Both the position numbers and the translations under genes were made by a program. The notes beneath the pieces were generated by a model, which saw only the letters and a list, made by a program, of their open reading frames with translations, searched no databases and had not been told where the DNA came from. Positions 48,201 through 55,265 of a stretch of 64,000 nucleotides of DNA are shown here, piece by piece (within the stretch, counting starts at the first letter, position 1; the number at the start of each line of letters is the position of its first letter). Origin of the DNA: Allolobophora icterica (Eukaryota > Annelida > Clitellata > Crassiclitellata > Lumbricidae); assembly GCA_963556255.1 (NCBI GenBank), contig OY744612.1:19860068-19924067 (forward strand). Reading direction: 5' to 3'.

Positions 48201-48975
48201 AGGCACTTCAAGGTTCTTAACACGTAGGAGAAGAAGATAAAATGAAGCTGAGGCTACTATCTTGAGAGGCAGGCAAAAGTATTAAGTGTTAACAAGTTCA
48301 CCTACTTAACATCGGCACACGAGGGCATGTCAGCGTACTCATTTTATACCCCAGTTCAACATGGGTTGATTCGTTTCAAGCAGAAATCCTTAAACATCTT
48401 TCCATACAATACAATACAATACAACTGTATTTGATATTGCCCGCCTTCCAAAGTTCAGAAGTGAACACAACCATACGACAGAACATCGATGGTGTTGAGC
48501 AACTGTGAGTGAAAGACTTACTCAAGGTCCCTGTACAGTATACACTGTATATATACAGCATACACTGTATACTATACAATAACTGACTTGGGCAAGGATC
48601 GAACCCGTACACTTCACATTACAGGTCGAGCATTCTAACAAATCCGCCACCATGGCGATAGCCATCACCAAATGTGGCTATCCCCATGGTAGCCACATTT
48701 GGAGATGGCATAAATCATAAATTACAGATTCGTGTCTTACCTTTGCAGCCTTCGCAGCTCAGAGCATTGTAGTGGTACCCGGACGCGCGGTCTCCACATA
48801 TCGTGCACAGGTCTTCTCCAGGCTTCATGCCAACCGCACCGGAACTCGAGGCCTTGCTCTCTGCGTCGTCCGGAAGTATGTCCGAAGATGACGATCCGTA
48901 GCCCAGTGCGTCGAGATGGGCTGTCTCATGGTGAGTCGACTCCACCATGGGATGATTCGTGTAGGGATTCCACAT
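27593..48975 (-). CDS. Nuclear receptor, NR1H group (EcR/LXR/FXR-like), whole gene span
   Basis: A ligand-regulated transcription factor of the cell nucleus. The exons read in order 48741-48975, 43512-43652, (hinge missing), 36428-36495, 30604-30768, 28821-29043, 27593-27837, with GT/AG junctions and matching phases wherever both sides are visible. The DNA-binding domain has all eight zinc cysteines, the P-box EGCKG and the [12 protein letters not shown] segment. The LBD carries the family signature [17 protein letters not shown] and helix 12 [10 protein letters not shown] with its AF-2 glutamate. [12 protein letters not shown] and ERPGL recall ecdysone receptors; [21 protein letters not shown] and LPPLLSE recall LXR. 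Group NR1H is therefore firm, the precise orthologue open. NR1H members usually bind DNA with RXR and respond to sterols or steroids; that is family knowledge. About 359 residues are visible, and the hinge is lost in or near the 36496-36695 gap. Confidence 0.95.
27889..28300. repeat. Minisatellite in receptor intron (AAGAACCAGTCAATCAA units)
   Basis: Units of about 28-33 bp built on CCAAGAACCAGTCAATCAA with AGAAGACTAAATG, CTAGACAAAAT or GAGCAAAAT variants, about 13 copies, starting some 50 bp upstream of the last exon's acceptor. Confidence 0.93.
28821..29043 (-). CDS. Nuclear receptor exon (LBD helices ~5-10)
   Basis: Acceptor TACGGTGTTGCAG before 29043, donor TCCG/GTGAGT at 28821/28820. 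Reads [16 protein letters not shown], then a Gly/Thr-rich beta-turn region ([13 protein letters not shown]), [11 protein letters not shown] and [21 protein letters not shown] and YALLTAI are conserved LBD landmarks. It starts in phase 0 and ends in phase 1, matching both neighbours. Confidence 0.94.
29342..29580. repeat. Possible hAT-like relic with GGGGCCCTAGG ends
   Basis: CGGGGCCCTAGGCAC at 29344 and TTGGGGGCCCTAGGTGCGCG at 29540, with an AT-rich interior. Typical of old GC-ended elements in invertebrates, but TIRs and target duplication could not be confirmed. Confidence 0.3.
29581..30570. other. Receptor intron, no feature seen
   Basis: Includes short TACAGGTAAGGTA repeats (29220-29300 and 29600-29690), otherwise ordinary AT-rich intron. 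Confidence 0.5.
30604..30768 (-). CDS. Nuclear receptor exon with LBD signature (helices ~1-4)
   Basis: A strong acceptor (TTCTTCTTGCAG) precedes 30768, donor TTAAAA/GTGAGC at 30604/30603; 55 codons, phase 0 at both ends. Contains [20 protein letters not shown] and [14 protein letters not shown], the nuclear-receptor LBD signature with the helix-3 lysine that forms one half of the coactivator charge clamp. Its variable N-terminal part ([15 protein letters not shown]) corresponds to the loop before helix 3 in EcR/LXR. Confidence 0.95.
30893..31055 (+). mobile_element. tRNA-derived SINE (plus)
   Basis: Head with TAACGGGTAGCATGCTGG (A-box region) and GGGGTTCAAATCC (B-box), tail GTAGCCCCCTTGAAGAGG then GCTATATAAATA. 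Located in a receptor intron. Confidence 0.8.
31435..31770 (-). mobile_element. tRNA-derived SINE (minus), longer family
   Basis: On the minus strand, AGTCTAGTGGATAGCATGC (A-box) and GGGATTCAAATCCCCGCC (B-box), then a body with GTCAGTGGGAGGATCAGAC and GCCCTCATGGGCTGAGG. The same body is seen at 32930-33602, 44345-44850 and 49895-50280. Confidence 0.8.
31771..32879. other. Receptor intron, no feature seen
   Basis: No exon, repeat terminus or RNA gene recognised. Confidence 0.5.
32880..33602 (-). mobile_element. tRNA-derived SINE (minus), interrupted by a hAT element
   Basis: Tail-side part at 32880-33131 and tRNA-like head at 33533-33602 (minus: CTACTGGTTAGCCTACGAGA as A-box, GGGTTCAGTTCTCTCC as B-box region). 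The hAT element 33132-33524 splits the SINE just 3' of the head. Confidence 0.75.
33132..33524. mobile_element. hAT-type element, 393 bp, nested in a SINE
   Basis: Perfect 12-bp TIR CAGGGAATAACC / GGTTATTCCCTG. Flanks AATCCTGA (33124-33131) and AATCATGA (33525-33532) form an 8-bp duplication with one change. Non-autonomous. Confidence 0.88.
33735..34000. other. CpG-dense stretch inside a receptor intron
   Basis: GC- and CpG-rich compared with the AT-rich surroundings (for example CGCCTCTCCGCAGTCG and ATTCGTCGGATTACGAGACG). Several frames are open but none matches a known protein. Could be an internal promoter, an alternative exon, or part of a repeat. Confidence 0.4.
34370..34830. repeat. 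Degenerate ~40-bp minisatellite
   Basis: Units resembling CCCTCATTTATTTAACCAG followed by TTTTAACAGTACACAAAA, about 11 copies. Confidence 0.85.
34831..36070. other. Receptor intron; tRNA-like SINE head at about 35335-35400
   Basis: On the minus strand, GTCTGGTGGTTAAGATTCAG and TTGGGTTTGATTCTCTC resemble A- and B-boxes of a SINE head. A CAAACAAACAAA run is at 35181-35205. Nothing else supported. Confidence 0.45.
36071..36417. repeat. ~119-bp tandem repeat abutting a receptor splice donor
   Basis: About 2.9 copies of a unit containing TAGCAGTCACTAACTC, GAGCGAGCAAGTGCAT and GCTCAG. The last unit ends about 10 bp from the donor of the exon at 36428. Confidence 0.9.
36428..36495 (-). CDS. Nuclear receptor exon (start of LBD), truncated by gap
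   Basis: Donor TCG/GTATGT at 36428/36427, phase 0, joining in frame to the exon at 30768. Visible residues are [22 protein letters not shown], aligning with the EcR segment around ARLVWYQDGYEQPS and placing this exon at LBD helix 1. Its 5' side is lost in the run of N. Confidence 0.88.
36496..36695. other. Assembly gap (200 N)
   Basis: Exactly 200 N, a conventional size for a gap of unknown length. It removes the 5' part of a receptor exon and probably hinge sequence. Confidence 0.99.
36935..38184. mobile_element. hAT transposon relic, 1,250 bp, perfect 8-bp TSD
   Basis: Left CAGTGGCGAAGAATGG, right CATTGCTACGCCACTG (inverse CAGTGGCGTAGCAATG). Identical flanks TGTTGTTC at 36927-36934 and 38185-38192. 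It contains a decayed transposase C-terminus on the minus strand, so it is an internally deleted autonomous-type element in the largest receptor intron. Confidence 0.95.
37387..37559 (-). pseudogene. hAT transposase C-terminus (dimerisation region), broken
   Basis: Minus strand reads [17 protein letters not shown] then SEERLSDL, a one-base shift, GMLSIEK, an in-frame stop, and [16 protein letters not shown] followed by TAA at 37387-37389. FSxLKLIKxYLRSTM and LSIE...(D/E)xFAxMKARK are the classic end of hAT transposases of the zinc-finger MYM/TTF-type group. The catalytic core is absent. The frameshift and stop show that it is inactive. Confidence 0.92.
38193..39000. other. Receptor intron; repeat tail at 38350-38415
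   Basis: ATTATTATTATTA with AAGGCATCAACCG matches the repeat at 10605-10672. Nothing else recognised. Confidence 0.5.
39100..39192 (+). repeat. LINE 3' end with (ATTCT)n tail
   Basis: ATGCGGTTTGCAATTGGTTCC and AATAAAGAATA match the 3' UTR of the LINE at 3730-3765, but the tail here is ATTCT units. Confidence 0.75.
39240..39356 (+). repeat. SINE tail fragment
   Basis: GGGAGTGCCTCTGAGTAGTTG, CTTGAAGGGGCGC and TATATAAATTCCGTTGATTGATTG are the 3' part of the local SINE family. Confidence 0.75.
39361..40230. other. Receptor intron; TCATTGT repeats at about 39810-39870
   Basis: Short CATTGTTCATTG tandem units. The motif GTCACATTAGTCTCGGCTG...CCAGACAT at 39476-39507 is shared with 1617, 51193 and 59027. 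No gene. Confidence 0.5.
40230..40365 (+). repeat. SINE fragment with GCGCTATATAAAT tail
   Basis: Partial copy ending TTCAAAGGGGCGCTATATAA at about 40343. Confidence 0.6.
40366..40849. other. No gene seen; ATATAC runs at 40715-40830
   Basis: Intron sequence with imperfect TATATACA repeats. Confidence 0.6.
40850..41035 (+). repeat. LINE 3' end with (GAATT)n tail
   Basis: A short C-rich region (GGGATTCCCCATCCC, GGTCTCCGCCTCGTAACC) then AATAAACAGAATTGAATTG repeated, in the form of a LINE 3' UTR and pentanucleotide tail. Confidence 0.5.
41045..41245 (-). pseudogene. LINE ORF2 C-terminus fragment (copy of 61205-61600)
   Basis: On the minus strand [19 protein letters not shown] then QMAG is the C-terminal end of a non-LTR retrotransposon ORF2. 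The nucleotide sequence is a close relative of 61205-61285 plus 61493-61590. Confidence 0.8.
41263..41665. mobile_element. hAT-type element, ~403 bp
   Basis: Left CAGAGGTGTACTGATAACC, right GGTATCGGTACAGTTCTA (inverse resembles TAGAACTGTACCGATACC). Flanks ATATAAAC (41255-41262) and AAATAAAC (41666-41673) match at 7 of 8. CAGAGGTGTACCGATAC-type termini are familiar from hAT elements. TIRs are diverged. Confidence 0.7.
41744..43005. mobile_element. TIR element with TA duplication and internal 181-bp tandem array
   Basis: Left GGGTGGTCCAAAACCATG and right CTCGTGGACCACCC are inverted, flanked by TA at 41742-41743 and 43006-43007. Matching extends about 130 bp inward: TAGAGGTGGCTCAAGG at about 41855 pairs with CCTTGAGCCACCTCTA at about 42866. 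No coding sequence; the centre is four tandem copies of a ~181-bp unit. Confidence 0.85.
42121..42790. repeat. Four tandem copies of a ~181-bp unit
   Basis: Copies begin near 42121, 42301, 42482 and 42662. All share GTGTTCCTGTGGTCCGATTT, TATGTTATTCAGCAATG, GAGCAGGAAACCGTTTAAAA and CAGCCAATCCGCCATTTT. Confidence 0.95.
43020..43400. repeat. TATA/CATA simple repeats and SINE fragment
   Basis: Imperfect ATAC/TATA runs (43020-43200), then a minus-strand SINE piece (43280-43400) with GAGCAATTGTTAGTGAAGG, similar to the SINE at 6617-6640. Confidence 0.6.
43512..43652 (-). CDS. Nuclear receptor exon (zinc finger 2 of DNA-binding domain)
   Basis: Acceptor TTACTTCTGTAG before 43652, donor GAAT/GTAAGT at 43512/43511. 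Phase 1 on entry completes the Gly of CEGCKG; phase 1 on exit. Residues [38 protein letters not shown] supply the four cysteines of the second finger and the D-box, followed by GMKEE. The [11 protein letters not shown] segment is characteristic of EcR/FXR-type receptors (usually MDMYMRRKCQEC). Confidence 0.95.
43880..44270 (-). repeat. Dispersed repeat, copy 2 (inverted relative to 5076-5425)
   Basis: Starts near CAGTGGCCGGCCCTTCAGGG and contains the conserved blocks listed for copy 1. The CAGTGGCC start hints at a hAT-like end, but no second terminus was found. Confidence 0.7.
44345..44850 (+). mobile_element. tRNA-derived SINE (plus), full-length-like
   Basis: Head GCTCAGTAGTCAAGTGGTTAG (A-box) and GGAGGTTTAAATCCCTGCC (B-box). 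Body with GACCCTGTCGGTGGGAAGATG, GAAAGGACTGGTCAACCG and CTTCTTCTTCAAG. Tail GAGTAGAGGCATCTTGGAGG then GAATGAATGAATG. Confidence 0.8.
44851..46189. other. Receptor intron; LINE tail at about 45355-45513
   Basis: TATA/ATAC simple repeats at 45265-45350. A LINE-like 3' end runs to TTACTTACTTACTTAC at 45498-45513. Short TTATAAC inverted motifs at 45780-45900 resemble decayed pogo-like DNA. No exon recognised. Confidence 0.5.
46190..46650. repeat. Degenerate minisatellite (GTGTGGCAAAGAGTAGACACTG units)
   Basis: About 18-20 imperfect units of 20-30 bp. Cys/Leu/His-rich minus frames across it are artefacts. Confidence 0.88.
46656..47070. mobile_element. hAT-type element, 415 bp
   Basis: Left CAGCGGTTCCCAAACT, right inverse of CAGAGTTTTCCAAACT, with GACCCAC/CGACCCAC subterminal motifs typical of Charlie-like hAT non-autonomous elements. 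Flanks GCATAGAC (46648-46655) and GCATACAC (47071-47078), 7 of 8. Confidence 0.88.
47071..48220. other. Receptor intron, GC-richer patch, no gene called
   Basis: 47100-47360 and 47530-47660 are CpG-richer. The latter (ATCGGCCGGGCAGGAGCGGG to ATTTCGACCCGC) looks like an old element end. No frame matches a known protein. Confidence 0.4.
48225..48370 (-). repeat. SINE fragment (minus)
   Basis: Shares the body of the SINE at 31435-31770 (GCCTACTATCTTGAGAGGC-like, CACGAGGGCATGTCA). Confidence 0.55.
48408..48657 (-). mobile_element. tRNA-derived SINE (minus)
   Basis: On the minus strand ATGGTGGCGGATTTGTTAG (A-box region) and ACGGGTTCGATCCTTGCCC (B-box), then CTTGAGTAAGTCTTTCACTC, and a TGTATTGTATTG tail. 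It is in the first receptor intron, 83 bp from the exon. Confidence 0.82.
48661..48709. repeat. Hairpin-forming inverted repeat near splice donor
   Basis: Arms 48661-48680 and 48690-48709 (GCCATCACCAAATGTGGCTA versus TAGCCACATTTGGAGATGGC) match at 19 of 20 around a 9-base loop, 31 bases inside the intron from the zinc-finger-1 donor. Confidence 0.93.
48741..48975 (-). CDS. Nuclear receptor first visible coding exon (A/B region and zinc finger 1)
   Basis: ATG at 48975-48973 (A at -3) begins [20 protein letters not shown], then a Ser/Asp-rich A/B region and [18 protein letters not shown] plus EGCKG, which contain the first finger's four cysteines and P-box. Donor AAAG/GTAAGA at 48741/48740, phase 1. 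An in-frame TAG lies 13 codons upstream, so this is the first possible start if the exon extends outward. A CGCAG acceptor-like site 4 bases upstream of ATG would allow a further 5' exon with another start. The short A/B domain (56 residues before the first Cys) fits an NR1H isoform. Confidence 0.93.
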
Positions 48976-49894
48976 AGTTCTGCGTAGTGGATCACAGCAG
49001 TTTGATGATCTCTATCGATTATCACAATCAATTACAAGTCACTTGAGCATGTCGCACGCCTAGTGACGAGTCGCAAAAAAAATTATGTCGAATGCGAATA
49101 TCGTGCAGGGACAATTCTGAAATGTGTTTTGACAGCACAAGGTCAGAAAATTGAAACTGAACACAAACAAAGGGCGTGTCTCGAATCGGATGATGCGCGT
49201 TGAATGCCAAGTCCGTTAAATGCCAAGTCCGGAGTTCGTTGGTAATTGAAAACTTGATATCTCAGCAGACGGTCCTTTAGCAACAGAGCGTTTTCCAATA
49301 TTGCAAGATGCAAGTCAGGCACCGGATTCGCAGTTAATTTAAAATTCGAGACTCAGTATTTCAGAAGCAGATGTCGATTTATTAACGGTTCCATCTTCTA
49401 AAAAACAAAGAAATTGAGACCTTTTTAAACCTAATTGAATTTCTTTAAAACAGCAACCAATGCAAGTGAACCATATTTTTAGCACTTCGAAATGACACAC
49501 CGAAACTTTGCCAACAACAGACATTTATCACTTTTAATATTGAATAATAAATTAATATTGAATAAACACGCTCTGGAGTGGGGCTAGCCACTGATGAATA
49601 TTGAATAATACACGGTCAAAAACTAGAAACAACACAGTTGGGTCGAAGATGATTTTTGAATGTGATCTGTTGCCCTGGGATGAGTCATGTGCTAGTTTAG
49701 CTTAAATGCAAATATGCACACTCCAACAATAGTAACGTACTTTTGACACAAGTTGCTTGCTATACCTTACTTACTTCACTACTAAATTCTAATACAATCT
49801 CTTACGTCTTGCTACGTAATGATGTGCAACAGTCTAGATAGTTGTTAGTTTTACATATATTGTGTAATATGAAAACGCTTCTGTAAAAGTCATT
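48976..49894. other. Upstream of the receptor start; no exon recognised
   Basis: Possible 5' UTR or intron, AT-rich, without a CpG-dense promoter. Confidence 0.4.
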
Positions 49895-50280
49895 AGATTA
49901 AGACTAGAGTCAACAGGTCAGGGATTCAATCCCTGCCATGCCACAAGATATCTCACGGCTCTGTTACACAAACAGCCCTTAACAAACTCAGTCACAAAAT
50001 GAGCATGTATGCAATCTCTGCAGGAATATCAGACTCAATTTGAGGATGAGGAATAAATATCAAGGCTAAGAAAACAAAGTCCCAACACTTCAAAAGCATG
50101 GCTGGCCAAGAGCACAGCTCTTCCTATTTGTCTTCCCCCATCATTTCTTTCAATCTCACCAGTTTACTCAGTATAGATCTGCAAATTGAAATCTTGGCAA
50201 GTCACCGAAAACGACAATCCTTTTCAGCGCCTCTGTAAGGCACCATCCTAAGTGCCTTTATAAATACACACATTGTCAAG
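49895..50280 (+). mobile_element. tRNA-derived SINE (plus), decayed head
   Basis: GGTCAGGGATTCAATCCCTGCC is the B-box. The body has GGCTAAGAAAACAAAGTCCC. The tail has CAGCGCCTCTGTAAGGC and CCTTTATAAATACAC. Confidence 0.7.
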
Positions 50281-52765
50281 CCATGCAACCCATGTAAGAA
50301 AACCTTGTCCGATTATAGGCCCGCTGTCGTCACTGGTGCACACAAGCCACAGAAAAATCTCTCTACTAAAGGCTTTTGAAAGTGCTATAACGAAAGCACA
50401 CAACATATATGACCAAGCTTCCTTACCCGTGAAACAACGTCCTTAAAGAAGTAGCATGCTCTGATATGATCTGCCAGTGAACAGACATCAGTGTCAACTG
50501 CACACAAGAGACTGGTCGTTTATATTCGCCAAAAGTCTCTGAATGCATTCGGAGTTTTTTTTGTCAAACGGCACAACACTTTAGCGAACAGCGGCGTCTA
50601 CGCCCATGAAAACTGTCCGAAGACATTCGGTAGCAATCTTCAACGCCCATATACACATGGCTAAATTGTGCGCTCAGGATTCATCAGTGTCTGCTACCCG
50701 CACATGATAGTGTCAGTAAAAAAACTTAATTTACCAGGTATAAGGTGGAATGATCAAGCCTTACCAGTCTCTAACAGCCGGGGCCGGACTTAGGCATGTT
50801 CCAGGTCTTCAGCCAAAAGCCACCGATTTTAGGTGGCTGCCAAATTGTATAGGCGGGAATTAAGGCCGATGTAGAGTTCAGTGCGGAATGGGAGGTAAAG
50901 AAAGAGTGGAAGGGAAAGGCAGGTAGGGACGGATACGGCTGACCAATCAAGATGGACCAGGGTCACAGAAAGACTAACAGTTTATGTAACGCCTTCCATA
51001 TTTTCACCCCCACGACAGACATACTTGATTCTTGTACATGCAAAAGTATCGTAACTATCATTATTTGTCTGGCACCACCTACGTTGTTAAAACCAATGTA
51101 TACTGACTTCAGACATCACATACATGCATCTAGTGCTGCTTGACCTAAGACAGTTCGTCTAATTACTATAAAAGACACAATAATGTATTGCCTTTTGGCC
51201 ACATTAGCATCAGCAGTTGCCAGACATAACACCATTACCAGACAATGTGTGTCTTGGCATTCAGGCCAGTAGTTAGAGAATGAAACAGAAAAATGTTGCT
51301 CCAATGGTCCTCTTCAATGGACAGACTGGCCTCGACGAGCAAGAGTCAAACAAACTGAACAAAAACGTATGCATACTAAATTATTTAAGCTTTCCATGTA
51401 TTACTTCGACTTGCCACTATAAAGCTGGCACGTTAGAGGCCATTCGACAGAGGCAAGATTGTCGCCAAAACAGGTTACTGTATTTCCATTGGCCAGTGCC
51501 AAAACTCCTAGCTTCAAATCCATCAGATAAAGGCTATTGGGTCAGGGACAAAGGCAGCAGCTCACATCACAAATTTTGGAAAGCTAAAGCTCCGTACGTC
51601 AAGACAACGTTTGAAAGGTCGAGGCCAAATCGAAAAAATAACAGAGCTACAAATTTCATGTCTATCAGGTAAAGGCAAGTACGATCGGGTCAAAGGTTAA
51701 GTTAAAATGAAGACAAGTACACCAAGGGTAAGGCTGTGGCCGGGTCCATTACCCGAGGCGTCTTGTTAGCAGGTGAAACACTAACACTGCAAGTGGTTAT
51801 TGGATGATTGACAGATTTCAAAGACTCTAAACGTACAGCAACCTTGAAATGACTTTGCTATGGAACCACACTGCCTGCAATATCACTCTTAGCACACTGC
51901 TTAAAAGTGTTTATATGTCTGTGTAAGATACAGGAAAGAGCGTAATTCTTTAGTTAATAGAAATGGTGTGACTGTCAGGAAAAATGTACACTGTTTGAAT
52001 GCATGCATCTATAGCTGTAACATTTCCAGTGACGAGATAGTCACTGTTTCCATTACACTTTAATGTAAATAAAACAGTTTCTTGCACTACACTGGCCAAT
52101 TTTTAAATGCATTGTTTACATTATGCTTGTAACACTCTTCAAAGGAACTTAAAGGCATTATATTATAAGTGTCTTCATACACACATACATCCAACCTACA
52201 TACACAGAAACATAACACAGACTCACTAACTGCGTCACTTGCATTACATTACCGGTTGCCTGTAACTGCTCGCCTTAGATCCTCAATCTAAACAGAGTTC
52301 TTAAGCTGCAACTTATGACGTACCTACATTCAATGGCTTCAATAAATAGACGACATATTGTAATATTGCTGTACAAAGGAGCAAAAACCCCAGCTTTTAT
52401 AACGCATTCTAAAGGCTTCTCATTATAAGCAGTATGTTTACGGCCGCTGGAGATATTGCAAAACCGAGAGATTGCAAATGCCTAAGCAGCTTCAATAAAT
52501 CCAGTATTCCGTATGTTTGTTGCACAGAGCGCCAGATTACAGTTGCAGCGTTACTCGAGATTTATTCAGTAGAAGTTTAAACGTACTGATCAGAAACTAG
52601 TGTAGCTAGATTGCTTACAGGCAGAAACTGTCTCGTATCAAAACACACTCACTGTGGACGAGTCTTTCACTGGAAAAATTCAACTTTACCGCCATAAGCA
52701 GCTCAAGAAACATTCTCAGCTTATCATTAAGTCGTACCTTTTTACAACTCTTAGAAGCTACTGAA
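50281..52765. other. No gene seen
   Basis: About 2.5 kb without a supported exon. The repeated motif CACATTAGCATCAGC...CCAGACAT is at 51201-51228. A 130-codon frame at 51280-51672 is unrecognised. Confidence 0.45.
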
Positions 52766-53345
52766 ACTGACACAACCTGGCTTACGAACTTGACACTGGC
52801 ACAACAACCTGGCTTACGGATCTGACTTGAAACTTATACAACAACCTGGCTTACGGATTTGACTTGAAACAAGCCTATACAATAACCTGGTTTACGGATC
52901 TGACTTGAAACTTATACAACAACCTGGCTAACGGATCTGACTTGAAACTTATACAACAACTTGGCTTATGGATCTGACTTGAAACTTATACAACAACCTG
53001 GCTTACAGATCTGACTTGAAACTTATACAACAACCTGGCTTACGGATCTGACTTGAAACTTATACAACAACCTGGTTTACAGATCTGACTTGAAACTTAT
53101 ACAACCTGGCTTACGGATCTGACTTGAAACTTATACAACAACCTGGCTTACGGATCTGACTTGAAACTTATACAACAACCTGGCTTACGGATCTGACTTG
53201 AAACTTATACAACAACCTGGCTTACGGATCTGACTTGAAACTTATACAACAACCTGGCTTACGGATCTGACTTGAAACTTATACAACAACCTGGCTTACG
53301 GATCTGACTTGAAACTTATACAACAACCTAGCTTACGGACTTGAC
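52766..53345. repeat. 37-bp minisatellite, about 15 copies
   Basis: Unit ACAACCTGGCTTACGGATC plus TGACTTGAAACTTATACA. The central copies are nearly identical, the edges degenerate; one copy near 53100 lacks an ACA triplet. Confidence 0.96.
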
Positions 53346-54374
53346 ATGGACACAGTAACCTGGCTTATGGACCTGAACCTGACACAACACTGATGCAAAT
53401 TTTCAACAGATGTTGAAACAAGTGATAACGCTGAGGAATCTGAGTTTTACAAAAATGTTACATTGCTTTAAATTTAAGCCATGTTTAGTGCCTTTGAGAA
53501 ATTCTTAAAATATACTACACAAATATTCAGTTACAAACAAAATGTTGCCAGCCAGCTGTAAAAGATAATTTTTAAAACCACAGCAATGTCTGGCCACATT
53601 TGCATCTTTACTGCTAGCCACACAACTGACGTCTGAAATAATTCTCGCAACAGTAGTACCTGCTGTTTCCAAACATTACTCTCTGACTGCTGACGTCCTG
53701 AAGTCAATAAAAGCCGCCCATTCAGAGTCATTGAGTTTTAAGTGCACCTTCGGATCAAAGACAAGGCATTGGACTCAGTCAACGACCTTTCCGATCTGCC
53801 TCTCCAGCCAGGTATGTAAGTAAGTAACTAAGTAAGTAATCTTTATTAGTGTGAGACAGGCACACGCATTTTACATCAACAATGCATAGCGCAATGTCAG
53901 TAGGGAAAAACCAATGCAATATTATAACATTTTAAAGTTTGAGTAGACACTTATAACTATAGCTCTCATCCCAGTATTTAACCTACATCTGAACAATATT
54001 GTGGGTGCCTTTGTTATTACCTCTCTCAGATGCAGAAATGAGGCTAGGATTCTTTAAAAAGGTGTTACTGTAAGTGAGCACCTGTTCCGTGTGCCTTTAA
54101 GAAATATTTCAATGACACTTAAGCATGGCTATCTGCGAGTTTAAAAAGTGCTGTTTAAGATGAGAACAGGTTTCTTGAGACTCTTCAGGCATAAATGTTC
54201 TGAATTTCCTCACAGTATTCTCCCACCAGCATGGAGCTAGGCAGCAATCCAGCCATAATCTCCTATTTGATTTGGGAGTGCATACCAGTGGGTTGCCTCG
54301 GCCACCACCAAACTGGTTCGGTAAACTGGGTCGTCCAATGAATTGCAAGCTTACTCTAAGCAGCCTTCAACTGA
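53346..54374. other. No gene seen; minus-strand LINE tail at 53816-53850
   Basis: GTAAGTAAGTAACTAAGTAAGTAATCTTTATTAG is the inverse of an AATAAAG...ACTTACTTAC tail as in the LINE at 3.7 kb. Confidence 0.5.
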
Positions 54375-54465
54375 TATCTTGGACATGATGACAACGGCGC
54401 TATAGAAGTCATCAGATTAGATTAGATTAACAAGATTAGATTAGTTAGATTAGATATCTACTATA
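54375..54465 (+). repeat. SINE tail with TTAGA repeat
   Basis: GGCGCTATAGAAGTCATC followed by AGATTAGATTAGATTA units. Confidence 0.65.
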
Positions 54466-54480
54466 CTTGGAAATTGAAAA

Positions 54481-55037
54481 CAATGCCATCAAAAGATATC
54501 CTTATCCCAAGTAAACAATGCCATCAAAAGATATCCTTATCCCAAGTAAACAATGCCATCAAAAGATATCCTTATCCCAAGTAAACAATGCCATCAAAAG
54601 ATATCCTTATCCCAAGTAAACAATTCCATCAAAAGATATCCTTATCCCAAGTAAACAATGCCATCAAAAGATATCCTTATCCCACGTAAACAATGCCATC
54701 AAAAGATATCCTTATCCCAAGTAAACAATGCCATCAAAAGATATCCTTATCCCACGTAAACAATGCCATCAAAAGATATCCTTATCCCAAGTAAACAATG
54801 CCATCAAAAGATATCCTTATCCCACGTAAACAATGCCATCAAAAGATATCCTTATCCGAAGTAAACAATTCCATCAAAAGATATCCTTATCCCAAGTAAA
54901 CAATGCCATCAAAAGATATCCTTATCCCACGTAAACAATGCCATCAAAAGATATCCTTATCCCAAGTAAACAATGCCATCAAAAGATATCCTTATCCCAC
55001 GTAAACAATGCCATCAAAAGATATCCTTATCCCAAGT
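54481..55037. repeat. 35-bp minisatellite, about 16 copies, with alternating variants
   Basis: Unit CAATGCCATCAAAAGATATCC plus TTATCCCAAGTAAA. From about 54650 onward CCCAAGTAAA and CCCACGTAAA variants mostly alternate, giving a 70-bp higher-order repeat. Confidence 0.97.
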
Positions 55038-55189
55038 ATGGTAGCATCAATGAAATTAAGTATGGCCTTGCTTACTTGCTCCCGGGGAACTGCCACTGAG
55101 AAGCGGGTTGGGAAAAGGCAAATTCCACGTGGTCACGGTTTATGTGTGAATGAGATTGGTTGGACGTTAAAAGAATCAATCTATCTATA

Positions 55190-55265
55190 ATAAACTTATA
55201 TGGCGCCCCTTCAAGAAATCTACTCAGTGGCACTCCCAACCCAGGTCGAAGAGAAAGGTCTTAAG
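55190..55265 (-). repeat. SINE tail fragment (minus)
   Basis: TTATATGGCGCCCCTTCAAG and CTCAGTGGCACTCCCAACCC are the inverse of the local SINE tail. Confidence 0.7.

Noticed and set aside
52766..55037. CRISPR-like array
   Set aside because: Units are contiguous tandem repeats without unique spacers, in eukaryotic DNA.
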